A DNA stretch of 29,798 nucleotides from an uncultured Bacilli bacterium (GTDB lineage: Bacteria; Bacillota_I; Bacilli_A; RF39; UBA660): NCBI GenBank assembly GCA_934096015.1, contig CAKOLD010000009.1, positions 1-29,798 of the forward strand. Direction: 5' to 3'. Both the position numbers and the translations under genes were made by a program. Every line of letters starts with the position of its first letter. The stretch's first letter is position 1. The notes below the pieces were generated by a model. It was not told the origin of the DNA and searched no databases. It saw only the letters and a program-made list of their open reading frames with translations. This document shows positions 12,850 through 21,735 of this stretch, piece by piece.

Positions 12850-14874
12850 CTTATTTTTTGTTATGCGCATACTATTTAAAATTGTTATTAAGGTTACTCC
12901 GACATCGGCAAATACTGCTTGCCACATAGAAGCTATTCCAAAAATAGTTAGAGTTAATACTAAGATTTTACTAAATATAGAAAATATGAGATTTTCTTTT
13001 ATTATTTTATTAGTTTTTTTAGATATTTTGATGGCTTCTAATATTTTTAACAAATTATCATCCATTAATACAACATCACTTGCTTCTATGGCTGATGAAG
13101 ACCCAATTCCTCCCATAGATATTCCGGTCGTTGCTAAGGCAAGCACTGGAGCATCGTTTACTCCGTCACCTACAAAGGCAATATTTTCTCCATCTTGTAA
13201 ATAATTATTTAAAGTATCATATTTATCTTGTGGAAGAAGTTCATATAAAACATTATTAACATTTAATTTTTTTGAGATTTTCATGGCTTTTGCTTTATTA
13301 TCACCAGTAAATATTTCACATTTTATCCCTTGTTTTTGAAGTTCAGAAATAATTTGGGGTGCCTCATCCTTTAAATCATCTATGATATCCATTTTTGCAA
13401 CCAATTTATTATTTACTTTTAAATATAAAGAATCACTGAGAGTTTCGTTACATAATTTATAATTACCTATCATTATTTTGTCTTTATTTATTTTAAAAGT
13501 TATTCCTTTTCCTTTTAATTCTTTAAATTCTTTTACATCGTTATTTTTTACATCAATGTTTATGTAATCAACTAAGCTTTTGGCAATCGGATGGTTTGAA
13601 AGTGATTCTCCTTTTGCAATTATTTGCTTTACCTCATCAATAGTGTAATTTTTATCTAGTATCTCTATATTAATGGTATTAAAAGTTCCCGTAGTTAAAG
13701 TACCTGTTTTATCAAATATTATTTTATCAATGCTATTTAAATTATCTAAATAATTACTTCCTTTTATAAGGATACCTCTTTTGGAAGAGTAGCCTATTGC
13801 TGCAAAATAACTTAAGGGAACAGATATTGCTATAGAACATGGGCATGAAATTACTAAAAATATTAAAGCTTTATAGAACAAATTAGAGAATGAATAATTA
13901 GTGAATATTAAACCAAAAACTATTACAAGAATGGCTAAAATTACTACAAGTGGTGTATAAATTTTTGAAGCTTTTGTGACAAATGTTTCTGTTTTTGCTT
14001 TTTTTTCTGTAGCATTTTCTACTAGTTCTAGAATTTTATTTACCGTAGAATCTTCAAAAGGTACTGTAACCTTTACTTCAACTAAACCTTCCGTATTAAT
14101 CATTCCTGATAAAACATTTTCTTTTTCATTTATTTCTCTTAAACCACTTTCTCCTGTAAGTGAAGCGGTGTTAAATTTAGCACTGCCTTTTATAACAATT
14201 CCATCTAATGGTACTTTTTCTCCTTCTTTAACAACAATGATATCTCCAACTTTTACTTCATTTGGTTTTACTTTTTTTATATTATTATTTTCTAGTTTGT
14301 TGGCAAATTCTGGAGCAAGATTCATTAGTTCAGCGATAGATTTTCTAGAATTGTTTATAGCTTTTGCTTCTAATATTTTTCCTATCTCATAAAGAATTAT
14401 TACCATTAATCCTTCTGATTGTTTATTTATAAAGTATGCTCCTATACAAGATATTGTTATTAAAAAGTTTTCATTAATTGTTTTATTTTTTATTAATAAG
14501 TTTAAAGCCCTTAAAAATGTTTTAGAAAGTAAAATTATATATCCTAATATTAATAGTATATTACTTATAATAGTATTGTTTATTAATAACCCCAATATTC
14601 CTAAAACTATTCCAATAACCAATCTTATGATGTCACTAGTTATATTTTCTTCTTTTACAGTATTTTCATATAAGGTTACATCTGGTTCTACTTTATTTAC
14701 AATTTTACTAATGTATTTTAAAGGATCTTTTACTTCTTTTATAGTACATGTAAGTTTCAATGTAGAAAAGTTTACAGAAGCATCTAATATATTTTTATCT
14801 TTTTTTAATGCTTCTTCTATTTTTCTAGCACAGTTAGCACAATCTAAATTGCTGATATTATATTTACATTTCAT
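12841..14874 (-). CDS. cadA: Zn/Cd-type heavy-metal P1B ATPase
   Basis: 677-residue metal-exporting ATPase of the inner membrane. In order: one HMA domain with CANC (Cys 12 and 15), membrane helices from about 80, the actuator loop with TGES (240-243), the ion-site helix with CPC (344-346), the phosphorylated Asp in DKTGT (388), the SNHP motif of the nucleotide domain, GDGVNDAP, and a last helix with FADVGVTLITILNSMRI. The single Asp in that helix together with CPC marks the Zn2+/Cd2+/Pb2+ group (ZntA/CadA) rather than the copper group. Its start overlaps the ArsR gene by 11 bases, so the two are translated together. It is probably induced by metal through that sensor. Zn against Cd preference cannot be decided. 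Confidence 0.93.
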   Translation of the reverse strand: MKCKYNISNLDCANCARKIEEALKKDKNILDASVNFSTLKLTCTIKEVKDPLKYISKIVNKVEPDVTLYENTVKEENITSDIIRLVIGIVLGILGLLINNTIISNILLILGYIILLSKTFLRALNLLIKNKTINENFLITISCIGAYFINKQSEGLMVIILYEIGKILEAKAINNSRKSIAELMNLAPEFANKLENNNIKKVKPNEVKVGDIIVVKEGEKVPLDGIVIKGSAKFNTASLTGESGLREINEKENVLSGMINTEGLVEVKVTVPFEDSTVNKILELVENATEKKAKTETFVTKASKIYTPLVVILAILVIVFGLIFTNYSFSNLFYKALIFLVISCPCSIAISVPLSYFAAIGYSSKRGILIKGSNYLDNLNSIDKIIFDKTGTLTTGTFNTINIEILDKNYTIDEVKQIIAKGESLSNHPIAKSLVDYINIDVKNNDVKEFKELKGKGITFKINKDKIMIGNYKLCNETLSDSLYLKVNNKLVAKMDIIDDLKDEAPQIISELQKQGIKCEIFTGDNKAKAMKISKKLNVNNVLYELLPQDKYDTLNNYLQDGENIAFVGDGVNDAPVLALATTGISMGGIGSSSAIEASDVVLMDDNLLKILEAIKISKKTNKIIKENLIFSIFSKILVLTLTIFGIASMWQAVFADVGVTLITILNSMRITKNKLK

Positions 14875-15157
14875 TTATATGTTCACATCCTATCTTAAAA
14901 ATTTTTTCAACATGGTCATCTGCTAAAGAATAAATTGTACTTGTACCATGTTTTTGGTATTTAACAAGTTTTGCGGATTTTAAAATTCTTAACTGGTGTG
15001 ATACTGCTGATTGACTGGTATTTGTTAAATCTGCTATTTCGTTAACACATAATTCTTTATTAATTAATACATTTATTATTTTGATTCTTGTGGAATCTCC
15101 AAATATTTTATACAATTCCGCTAAATCTATTAGTTTATCTTCAGAAATAATTTCCAT
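14864..15157 (-). CDS. ArsR/SmtB-family metal sensor (CzrA-like)
   Basis: Winged-helix repressor of 97 residues that should release its operator when Zn2+ or Cd2+ binds. The recognition helix is TSQSAVSHQLRIL. The alpha-5 metal site of CzrA/SmtB is Asp-x-His-x10-His-x2-His; here DDH, ten residues and HINE give Asp, His, His and then Glu instead of the last His. ELCVNE near residue 36 keeps one of the alpha-3 cysteines of CadC. AGGAGGA precedes ATG. It is first in the operon with the P-type ATPase and autoregulated in all likelihood, since an inverted repeat ATATGA/TCATAT sits between promoter and start. Confidence 0.92.
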   Translation of the reverse strand: MEIISEDKLIDLAELYKIFGDSTRIKIINVLINKELCVNEIADLTNTSQSAVSHQLRILKSAKLVKYQKHGTSTIYSLADDHVEKIFKIGCEHINEM

Positions 15158-15167
15158 AGTTCCTCCT

Positions 15168-15187
15168 ATATGATTATTTGTTCATAT
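15168..15187. promoter_or_regulatory. Likely ArsR-family operator
   Basis: ATATGA and TCATAT arms spaced by eight bases, centred between the -10 box and the ribosome site of the arsR gene. This matches the ATATGAA-type half sites known for SmtB/CzrA regulators. Confidence 0.55.
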
Positions 15188-15193
15188 ATTAAT

Positions 15194-15222
15194 ATTATAT
15201 TTTTTAGGATTTCTTTAGTCAA
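15194..15222 (-). promoter_or_regulatory. Promoter of the arsR-cadA operon
   Basis: TTGACT (15217-15222), 17-bp spacer, TATAAT (15194-15199). It is back to back with the tetR promoter, with 30 bp between the two -35 boxes. Confidence 0.8.
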
Positions 15223-15252
15223 TAATTTTTTATCAAAATATGTAAAAATATG

Positions 15253-15281
15253 TTGACATTTTTGATAATTAGTCATATAGT
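15253..15281 (+). promoter_or_regulatory. Promoter of the tetR-yhgE operon
   Basis: TTGACA (15253-15258), 17-bp spacer, TATAGT (15276-15281). The -10 overlaps the first operator. Confidence 0.85.
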
Positions 15282-15294
15282 ATACTGGTATACT
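15279..15294. promoter_or_regulatory. TetR operator O1
   Basis: Perfect palindrome AGTATAC-TG-GTATACT overlapping the -10 box. Binding here would block the tetR-yhgE promoter. Confidence 0.65.
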
Positions 15295-15299
15295 GAATT

Positions 15300-15315
15300 A
15301 GTATATTGGTTTACT
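15300..15315. promoter_or_regulatory. TetR operator O2
   Basis: AGTATATTGGTTTACT, a copy of O1 with two changed bases, 21 bp downstream, that is two helical turns and so on the same face of the DNA. Confidence 0.6.
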
Positions 15316-15333
15316 TTGCTTGGAGGTGTTAAA

Positions 15334-15891
15334 ATGGATAAGAAAGAAATGGTTATTACAACTGCTAGAAGGTTATTTACAACTTATGGTTATAGTAAAG
15401 TTTCTATGGATGAAATTGCAAAAGAATCTAAAGTAACAAAAAAAACTATTTATACATATTTTAAAGATAAAGATTCTATGTTTGTATATTTTATTCGTGA
15501 AGAGTTAGAAAGAATGAAAGAAAAAATTGATGCTAAACAAAATAGTAATTTGCCTTTTGTAGATATTTTGGCAACTAATCTTTATGACATGTTAACATTT
15601 AGAAAACAAAGTTTGCTTTTTTGTTCTATATCTAGAGAGATGAAAAATAAAAGTGCTGATAAGTATAAGAGTTTTATTAAAGTATTTGATGATGAAATCA
15701 TAAAATATTTAGAAGATAAAATTCAAATTGAAATAACAAATGGAATTATAAAAGATTGTGATCCACATTTAACAGCATTTATAATTTATAAAGTATTTAT
15801 TAGTATTTTATTTGAATATGATTTGGATATAGACGAAAAAAAAGTAACTAAAGAAGTTACTGTAATTATAAAAGAAGGTTTATTAAATTAG
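15334..15891 (+). CDS. TetR-family transcriptional regulator
   Basis: 185-residue regulator. The N-terminal helix-turn-helix covers about residues 5-50 (ARRLFTTYGYSKVSMDEIA, then KVTKKTIYTYFKDK with the recognition helix). The C-terminal ligand domain is helical and unassigned. The open frame extends upstream to 15250, but that part covers the promoter and operators; GGAGGTG five bases before the ATG at 15334 fixes the start. Twelve bases separate it from the YhgE/Pip gene, which is its likely target along with itself. Such pairs often respond to membrane-active or toxic compounds, but the inducer is unknown. Confidence 0.92.
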   Translation: MDKKEMVITTARRLFTTYGYSKVSMDEIAKESKVTKKTIYTYFKDKDSMFVYFIREELERMKEKIDAKQNSNLPFVDILATNLYDMLTFRKQSLLFCSISREMKNKSADKYKSFIKVFDDEIIKYLEDKIQIEITNGIIKDCDPHLTAFIIYKVFISILFEYDLDIDEKKVTKEVTVIIKEGLLN

Positions 15892-15903
15892 GGAGGTTAT
15901 TTT

Positions 15904-17829
15904 ATGAAAAAAGAAAAAAAATGGTTTAATTATGTGGTTTTAGCAGCTGTTTTACTAATTCCTTTTATGTATAGTTTCTTTTATTTAAAAGCGTATTGGA
16001 ATCCATACGGTGAAGGTAATATTGATAATTTACCTGTTGCTGTTGTTAATATGGATAAAGGTGATAAAGGAAATGAATTAATTAATAATATAAAAGATTC
16101 AAAGAAATTGAAATTAAGTATTATTTCGATGGATGAGGCTAATGAGGGATTAAATAATGGAGATTATTATGCAATTATTAATATTCCTGAGAATTTTACT
16201 GATAGTATGCAAAGTGCTAGTGAGCTTTTTAAATATCACGCTACTATAACTTATTCTCCAAATCAAAAATCTAATTATTTATCTAGTCAAATTATAAATA
16301 CAGTTGTTTTAACTGTAGAAAAGAATCTCGATAATGCAGTTAATTCTGAAATAGTCGGAAGTTTATCAGAAACTATTGAATCTGTTCCAGAAAATTTAGA
16401 AACTATTAGTAAAGGTTTTTCTGATTTAGAAAATGGTACTAGTAAATTAAGTGATGGTTCAAAAACAATAGTAAGTGGTACGGAAAATTTAACAGATGGA
16501 ATTACTAAGTTGGAAGAAGGAAGCAAAAACTTAAAAAATGGTTCTGAAACTTTAAATTCTAAATATTCAGAATTTAATAGTAGTTTAAAAGAGCTAAGTG
16601 ATAGTCTTAATTTATTACAAAACGAAACAAGTAGTTTGAGTGGTGTTAACGATAAATTAACCGAGTTATCAGGTGCCGTTACTGGGTTAAAAAATGGTAC
16701 GGAAAATTTAAAAAATAGTTTAAGTCAATTATCAGCTATTTGTAATAACATTAATAATGATCCAACTGCAACATCAAATGAAAGAAATTTATGTGGAGCT
16801 TTATATAGTAGTGTTGGTGTTAATGCTGGTGTTAATAATCTTTATTTAAATTTAAGTGGATTAGAACAAGAAATTTCTAAACTATCTACAACAAAAACAA
16901 AACTAGAAAAATTACAAGGCGCTACTGTTAAATTATCTTATGGAAGCAAGAAATTATATGAAGCTTCAGTTGCTATACAAAGTGGTATTTCAAATGTTTC
17001 AAGTGGATCTAATGAGCTTTATAATGGTATTAATCAGTTAGGTACTGGTGCTAATGAATTATCTACTGGTATTAAAACATTGGATCAAGGAATAACAGTT
17101 TTAAATACTAGTGTTGGTAGTGCAAAAAAAGAACTTGATAACAAAATTAAAACAACTAAAGATGAAGTCAAAAAAGTAAATGGTCTTAAGGAATATAGTA
17201 AAGAACCTATTAAAGTGGAAACAGAAGAAGTTAATAAAGTTTCTAGTTATGGTACTGCTTTCTCTCCATTATTCATATCAATTGCTTTATGGGTAGGAAG
17301 TTTAATGTTATTTATTGTATTATATTTTGATAAAGAACAAAGATTTGGTATTTTAGGAATTGATAGCAACAAATATATAAAAAGAACTTTAGCTTATCAT
17401 GGACTTGCAACGTTATCTGGAATAGTTCTTGGTTTGTTACTACAAACACTTCTAGATTTTGATATTACAAATGTTTTATTATATTACTTGAGTATAATTT
17501 TAATAAGTAATTGTTTCTTAGCAATAATTGAATTTTTAATAGAAAGATTTGGTGATATAGGTAAATTTCTAGCACTTATAATCTTAGTTTTACAACTTGG
17601 TGCTAGTGGTGGTACCTTCCCTATTGAAACAGTTACTAAAGGTTTTAGATTTTTAAATCCAATGTTGCCAATGACATATACAATTAAACTTTTAAAAGAA
17701 TCTTTAATAAGTATTGAAAGTAAATTACTTACTAATAATTTAATTATTGTATTTATTATATTCTTAGTATTCTTTATAATTAACTTAGTATTTGATTATT
17801 ATAAAGAAAAAAACAAAAAAGAAGCTTAA
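15904..17829 (+). CDS. YhgE/Pip-domain ABC-2-type membrane protein
   Basis: 641 residues. One N-terminal membrane helix (about 10-30) is followed by the conserved YhgE/Pip start (LPVAVVNMDKGDKG). A long extracytoplasmic region (about 150-440) is rich in repeats of the type GSxxLxxG that form coiled coils. Then come about five membrane helices (455-475, 497-515, 525-545, 552-575, 610-630). This layout is that of B. subtilis YhgE and the lactococcal phage infection protein Pip, and is shared by ESX-linked membrane proteins. Family functions range from phage adsorption to export. GGGAGG precedes ATG. It is the second gene of the tetR operon and ends at a terminator shared with a convergent gene. 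Role in efflux or stress is inferred. Confidence 0.88.
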   Translation: MKKEKKWFNYVVLAAVLLIPFMYSFFYLKAYWNPYGEGNIDNLPVAVVNMDKGDKGNELINNIKDSKKLKLSIISMDEANEGLNNGDYYAIINIPENFTDSMQSASELFKYHATITYSPNQKSNYLSSQIINTVVLTVEKNLDNAVNSEIVGSLSETIESVPENLETISKGFSDLENGTSKLSDGSKTIVSGTENLTDGITKLEEGSKNLKNGSETLNSKYSEFNSSLKELSDSLNLLQNETSSLSGVNDKLTELSGAVTGLKNGTENLKNSLSQLSAICNNINNDPTATSNERNLCGALYSSVGVNAGVNNLYLNLSGLEQEISKLSTTKTKLEKLQGATVKLSYGSKKLYEASVAIQSGISNVSSGSNELYNGINQLGTGANELSTGIKTLDQGITVLNTSVGSAKKELDNKIKTTKDEVKKVNGLKEYSKEPIKVETEEVNKVSSYGTAFSPLFISIALWVGSLMLFIVLYFDKEQRFGILGIDSNKYIKRTLAYHGLATLSGIVLGLLLQTLLDFDITNVLLYYLSIILISNCFLAIIEFLIERFGDIGKFLALIILVLQLGASGGTFPIETVTKGFRFLNPMLPMTYTIKLLKESLISIESKLLTNNLIIVFIIFLVFFIINLVFDYYKEKNKKEA

Positions 17830-17848
17830 ATTAAAGTTTCTTTTTTTT
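17815..17848. terminator. Bidirectional terminator between convergent genes
   Basis: GAAGCTT (17821-17827) pairs with AAGTTTC (17834-17840), one G-T pair, flanked by six A and eight T that can lengthen the stem or act as T run in either direction. Both stop codons lie in the hairpin. Confidence 0.75.
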
Positions 17849-18185
17849 GATTTTTAATCATATTGTAATCTTTAATTATATCTTCTTTTAGATATAAAGC
17901 TGTTGTAGTTGTAGATTCTACTTGAATAGAGTGAATATTAGAAATGTTATCAATAATATACTTTAATATACTTAATTCAGATATTCCACAATCATATTTT
18001 TTTAATATATCATCAAATTTTTCATTAAATATTTTATCTAATAATATTCTGGTATCTCCAGAATCAAAGTAATCTTCTTTATTGTTAAATTTAAATCCTC
18101 CACGATTGGTGTATTTTAAATCAAAATATATTGTATATACATAATTATCATTTTTAAAATTTTTTTTATATCCTATTTTTGGCAT
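17826..18185 (-). CDS. Small soluble protein of unknown function, partner of ABC-F gene
   Basis: 119 residues, no signal peptide and no membrane segment. The N-terminal half is basic with several aromatic residues (YTIYFDLKYTNRGGF). The middle is helical. A VESTTTTALYLKED segment lies near the C-terminus. I do not recognise a family. AGGAGGA before ATG shows a real start. It follows the ABC-F gene by eight bases and must share its transcript. Its TAA overlaps the TAA of the convergent yhgE gene within a single TTAA. Confidence 0.7.
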   Translation of the reverse strand: MPKIGYKKNFKNDNYVYTIYFDLKYTNRGGFKFNNKEDYFDSGDTRILLDKIFNEKFDDILKKYDCGISELSILKYIIDNISNIHSIQVESTTTTALYLKEDIIKDYNMIKNQKKETLI

Positions 18186-18193
18186 AAGTCCTC

Positions 18194-19813
18194 CTAATTT
18201 TCATTTAACATTTCATAGTGAATTACTATTTCTCTTTCATAATCAATTATTTTTCCACTTGGTAATAAAAGCATTCTATTTATGTTTAGGTTATCAACAA
18301 AGTCTAAATTATGAGAAACAACTAACATTGTCCCCTCATATTCTTTAAAAGTATCTGCTATTATTGATTGGGTTATTGGATCTAAATGGTTTGTTGGTTC
18401 ATCTAATAAAAGGGTATTGGCTTTAGAAAGTGAAATTTTTGCTAAAGCTACTCTACTTCTTTCTCCTGGTGACAAAATATTAACTTTTTTATATATATCG
18501 TCTCCTGAAAATAAAAAACTTCCTAGAACTTTTCTAAGTTCATATATTGGTAAGCCAGAGTCTTTAAAGTTGTCAATAATACTAACGTTATTATCTAGTA
18601 TTTCATGTTCTTGTGCATAATAGGCTATAGTTGTTTTATCACCTATAAGAATTTCCCCTTCTAATGGATCTAAATATTTCATTATTAATTTTAATAATGT
18701 GGTTTTCCCAATACCATTTTCACCTACTATTAAAAGTTTTTCTCCTCTAGTTAATTCAAATGATAAATTTTTGTATAAAAGATTTTCTTTATCATAACCA
18801 AAAGTTAAATTTGAGCAAGAAATGGGAATTTTATAACTTGGATGATCTATTTTTATTTTAAATCTAGTATATTTATTAGTTTTTTCTAACTCCACTTTTT
18901 CTTTTTGTAATCTTTCTAATTTCTTTATTCTATCTTTTGCTATATTAGCTTTCTTTTCATTTCCTCTAATATATTTACTAATTATTTTTTTTAGTTTTTC
19001 TTCTTCTTTAATTTGTTTATCATATAGTCTCTTGGTAGCTAAATCTCTACTTTCTTTTATTTTTAGATATTGATTATAATTACCATTATATAATTCCACG
19101 TTATGTTGTATTTTATTAACATATAAAGTTTTTGTGGTTACTTTATTTAAAAATTCGATGTCATGTGATATTGTTAAAACTAATCCTTGGTATTTTTTTA
19201 AATAATTTATAATGTATTCTTTAGTATCTAAATCAAGATGATTAGTAGGTTCATCTAATAAAAGTATTTCTGGTTTACTATAAAGTAATCTAGCAAAAGC
19301 TATTTTTGATTTTTGACCACCAGAAATATCTTTTAATTTTAGTTCTAGTAAAGCGTCATCAATATGCATGCCGTAAATTATTTTTAGGAGTATATTTTCT
19401 GCATTATACTCATCATAATATTTTAATTTATCTTCAACCTTAGTTATTTCTTTTAATTTTTTATTTAATTTTTTTTCATCTGTAATTGTTGAAATTTCTT
19501 CATATAAATTTACAAGTTCTTTTTTTAATTTTTCTATTGGTCTTCCTAAAAATAAGTAATCAAAAACAGATATATCATCATCTTTTATTTCATCGGTAAT
19601 TACTTGAGGTAAAAAACCTATGTTATAATTATTTTTTACTATAATTTTTCCTTTGTCGGGATTTAGTTTGTGTAGTATTAGATTAAATAATGTGGATTTA
19701 CCTGCTCCATTAACGCCAACTATTCCAACTTTATCGTATTCTCCAAAATTAACATTTATATTATCAAATATTGTTTGTAAACCAAATGATAAACTTAGGT
19801 TTTCTATATTCAT
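18194..19813 (-). CDS. ABC-F family ATPase
   Basis: 539-residue soluble protein with two ATP-binding cassettes and no membrane segments. Cassette 1: Walker A GVNGAGKS near residue 33, signature SGGQKSK, Walker B LLLDEPTNHLDL. An interdomain linker at about 235-315 is Lys/Glu-rich and corresponds to the P-site tRNA interaction motif. Cassette 2: Walker A GENGIGKT, signature SPGERSR, LLLDEPTNHLDP. ABC-F proteins bind the ribosome, either to ease stalled translation (EttA/Uup-like housekeeping types) or to expel antibiotics. The short linker and lack of a long C-terminal extension make a housekeeping role more likely, though this is not decisive. GAAGGTGA precedes ATG. Confidence 0.94.
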   Translation of the reverse strand: MNIENLSLSFGLQTIFDNINVNFGEYDKVGIVGVNGAGKSTLFNLILHKLNPDKGKIIVKNNYNIGFLPQVITDEIKDDDISVFDYLFLGRPIEKLKKELVNLYEEISTITDEKKLNKKLKEITKVEDKLKYYDEYNAENILLKIIYGMHIDDALLELKLKDISGGQKSKIAFARLLYSKPEILLLDEPTNHLDLDTKEYIINYLKKYQGLVLTISHDIEFLNKVTTKTLYVNKIQHNVELYNGNYNQYLKIKESRDLATKRLYDKQIKEEEKLKKIISKYIRGNEKKANIAKDRIKKLERLQKEKVELEKTNKYTRFKIKIDHPSYKIPISCSNLTFGYDKENLLYKNLSFELTRGEKLLIVGENGIGKTTLLKLIMKYLDPLEGEILIGDKTTIAYYAQEHEILDNNVSIIDNFKDSGLPIYELRKVLGSFLFSGDDIYKKVNILSPGERSRVALAKISLSKANTLLLDEPTNHLDPITQSIIADTFKEYEGTMLVVSHNLDFVDNLNINRMLLLPSGKIIDYEREIVIHYEMLNEN

Positions 19814-19835
19814 GATGTCACCTTCATTAATCTTG

Positions 19836-19864
19836 ATTATATTAAATAATAATTATTACGTCAA
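19836..19864 (-). promoter_or_regulatory. Promoter of the ABC-F operon
   Basis: TTGACG (19859-19864), 17-bp spacer, TATAAT (19836-19841). Confidence 0.8.
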
Positions 19865-19895
19865 TAAAGTTATTGTATTAATTTTAAATCTATCA

Positions 19896-19904
19896 TGTTA
19901 TACT
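19896..19904 (+). promoter_or_regulatory. Extended -10 promoter of the ubiquitin-like surface protein gene
   Basis: TG-T-TATACT with -10 at 19899-19904; no convincing -35 is seen. It diverges from the ABC-F promoter. Confidence 0.5.
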
Positions 19905-19948
19905 TTAATAGTAGGAACAATATGTTTTTATAAAAGAAAGGTGATTGT

Positions 19949-21649
19949 GTGAAAAATTATTTTAAGGCTGGGTTTTGTTTAATATTATTGTTTGTAGTAT
20001 TTGGTTTTTCAAAGGTTTATGCTGATGATAATGTTACTGTTAATTTAATTCATGGTGGTAGCGCATTTCAAGTGACAGTACCTGTTTCTGGAACTATAAA
20101 AGATTTAAAAGATGCTATTATGAAAGTAAAAAATATTGATAGTGATAAACAAATGATATGGTATTCTAATCAAGAATTAAAAGATGATGAATTACTTTCT
20201 AAATACTCTAATGGATCTTCAGAATATGGTTATACAATGCATGCAATATTTTATAAAAAAGTAACTGAAGAAAGAGTTATTAATCTTAATTCTATCAAAC
20301 CAAATAATGTTGATGATTTATCTTTAATTGCTGAAGAGTTTTTTGAAACTGGTATTGGTGTTGTAAGTTGTGATGAGAGTTTAACTAATTGTATTTCTAA
20401 AGATGATACAACATACTATACTAATACTAAAATTAATTATAATTTTGATAATAATGTTAGTAAAGTTGTAGATAATATCGTAAAAAATATTCCAGAAAGA
20501 AAGAGTAAATTTGAAGTTACAGATAGTGAACTTATTAATTACTTCTATTATGGTGGGACTTTAACAGATTACTCTCGAGATTTTAAAGGCTATTTAGGTT
20601 ATAAGAATTTCCGTATAACTGTTAGAGGTGGCGATGCTAATTCGTTCTTTACTGCAAGCATAGGAAATGCTGATTTTAGATATAATAATACTGTTTATTA
20701 TATGATGAATCAAGTTGAAATTGGTGCTAAGCATATATTTTATGTTCCAACAGATACCACTGATATAAAAGCAGCAATTAAAAGTAGATTAAAAGATATT
20801 CTTGGAGATAATAATATAGTTGTTGAAGAAAGTAACGAAAGTGTTAATGATTATTTAAATAATGAAAGAGAAATATTTAAAAGAAATTATGATCCAAGTG
20901 TATTTGGCTCTCAATTTAGTAATGCAGATGATTATGCTGATTATTGGATGAATATAAATTACTATAATCGTGATGCTTATTATCAATTTGTTGGCGAATA
21001 TGCGAGAAATAATGGAAGCAGTCATTATTATGTGTTATATAATGGTGACAAAAATGATCCTAATACTAAAAGTATTAGATTATTGATTGTTAAAGATAGT
21101 TCTAAAATTATAAAAGAAAATAAATATCAAACAAGTGATGTTGGTAGTAATATAGAAATAAGTACTTCTTCTTTAATTCCTCTTGATACTTTAATACAAG
21201 TCGCTAAAGTAACAACTGGAGAAGAATATGAGAAAATCACAAAAATTTTAAAAGTTTCTAATGCTTTAATTTATGATTTAAAATTATTTTCTAATGCAAA
21301 AAATCAATATATTAATAAATTAGATAATGGCTTATTTGAAGTTAGAATTCCTATTACTGATAGTTTTGTTGGTAAAAACTTAGTTGTTTATTATGTAACA
21401 GATGATAATAAAATTGAGGAACATGAAGTAACTGTTAAAGATGGATATGCTATTTTTAAGACTAATCATTTTAGTATTTATACTTTAGCTGAAAAAAATG
21501 ATACTGTCGTTACAAGTAATACTAATAGTACAATAGAAAGTCCAAAAACTTTTGATAGTATTTCTATTTGGGCTGGAGTTTTATTAATTAGTATTTTAGG
21601 TGTCACAGGATCAGCAATTTATTTAAATAAGTACAAAAAGAATTTCTAA
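19949..21649 (+). CDS. Secreted surface protein with N-terminal ubiquitin-like domain and sortase-like tail
   Basis: 566 residues. Signal peptide 1-25 (basic start, hydrophobic core, cut likely after VYA). Residues 29-101 read like a ubiquitin fold: a beta hairpin, TIKDLKDAIMKVKNI in the place of the ubiquitin helix, DKQMIWYSNQELKDDELLSKY like the QRLIFAGKQLED..LSDY segment, and a last strand. A large middle region (about 105-400) is unrecognised. Near 480-495 a FKTNHFSIYTLAE segment is typical of Firmicutes surface proteins. The tail has SPKTFD (531-536), a membrane helix and KYKK, which fits a non-LPxTG sorting signal. It starts with GTG after AAGGTGAT. Monocistronic. Domain and anchor are my reading of pattern, not a search result. 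Confidence 0.78.
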   Translation: MKNYFKAGFCLILLFVVFGFSKVYADDNVTVNLIHGGSAFQVTVPVSGTIKDLKDAIMKVKNIDSDKQMIWYSNQELKDDELLSKYSNGSSEYGYTMHAIFYKKVTEERVINLNSIKPNNVDDLSLIAEEFFETGIGVVSCDESLTNCISKDDTTYYTNTKINYNFDNNVSKVVDNIVKNIPERKSKFEVTDSELINYFYYGGTLTDYSRDFKGYLGYKNFRITVRGGDANSFFTASIGNADFRYNNTVYYMMNQVEIGAKHIFYVPTDTTDIKAAIKSRLKDILGDNNIVVEESNESVNDYLNNEREIFKRNYDPSVFGSQFSNADDYADYWMNINYYNRDAYYQFVGEYARNNGSSHYYVLYNGDKNDPNTKSIRLLIVKDSSKIIKENKYQTSDVGSNIEISTSSLIPLDTLIQVAKVTTGEEYEKITKILKVSNALIYDLKLFSNAKNQYINKLDNGLFEVRIPITDSFVGKNLVVYYVTDDNKIEEHEVTVKDGYAIFKTNHFSIYTLAEKNDTVVTSNTNSTIESPKTFDSISIWAGVLLISILGVTGSAIYLNKYKKNF

Positions 21650-21735
21650 GATAGTATACCTGTTAAGTACTCACTAAATAAAAATAATTAATTATAAATA
21701 TTTAAGCCCACATTCTATGTGATAAATATCCAAAT

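Noticed and set aside
13976..14392. 138-codon plus-strand frame inside cadA
   Set aside because: Antisense shadow of the P-type ATPase, which has all conserved motifs in the other frame.
15250..15333. Upstream extension of the TetR protein
   Set aside because: The extra 28 codons cover the promoter and both operators, and the helix-turn-helix starts normally at the ATG of 15334, which has GGAGGTG.
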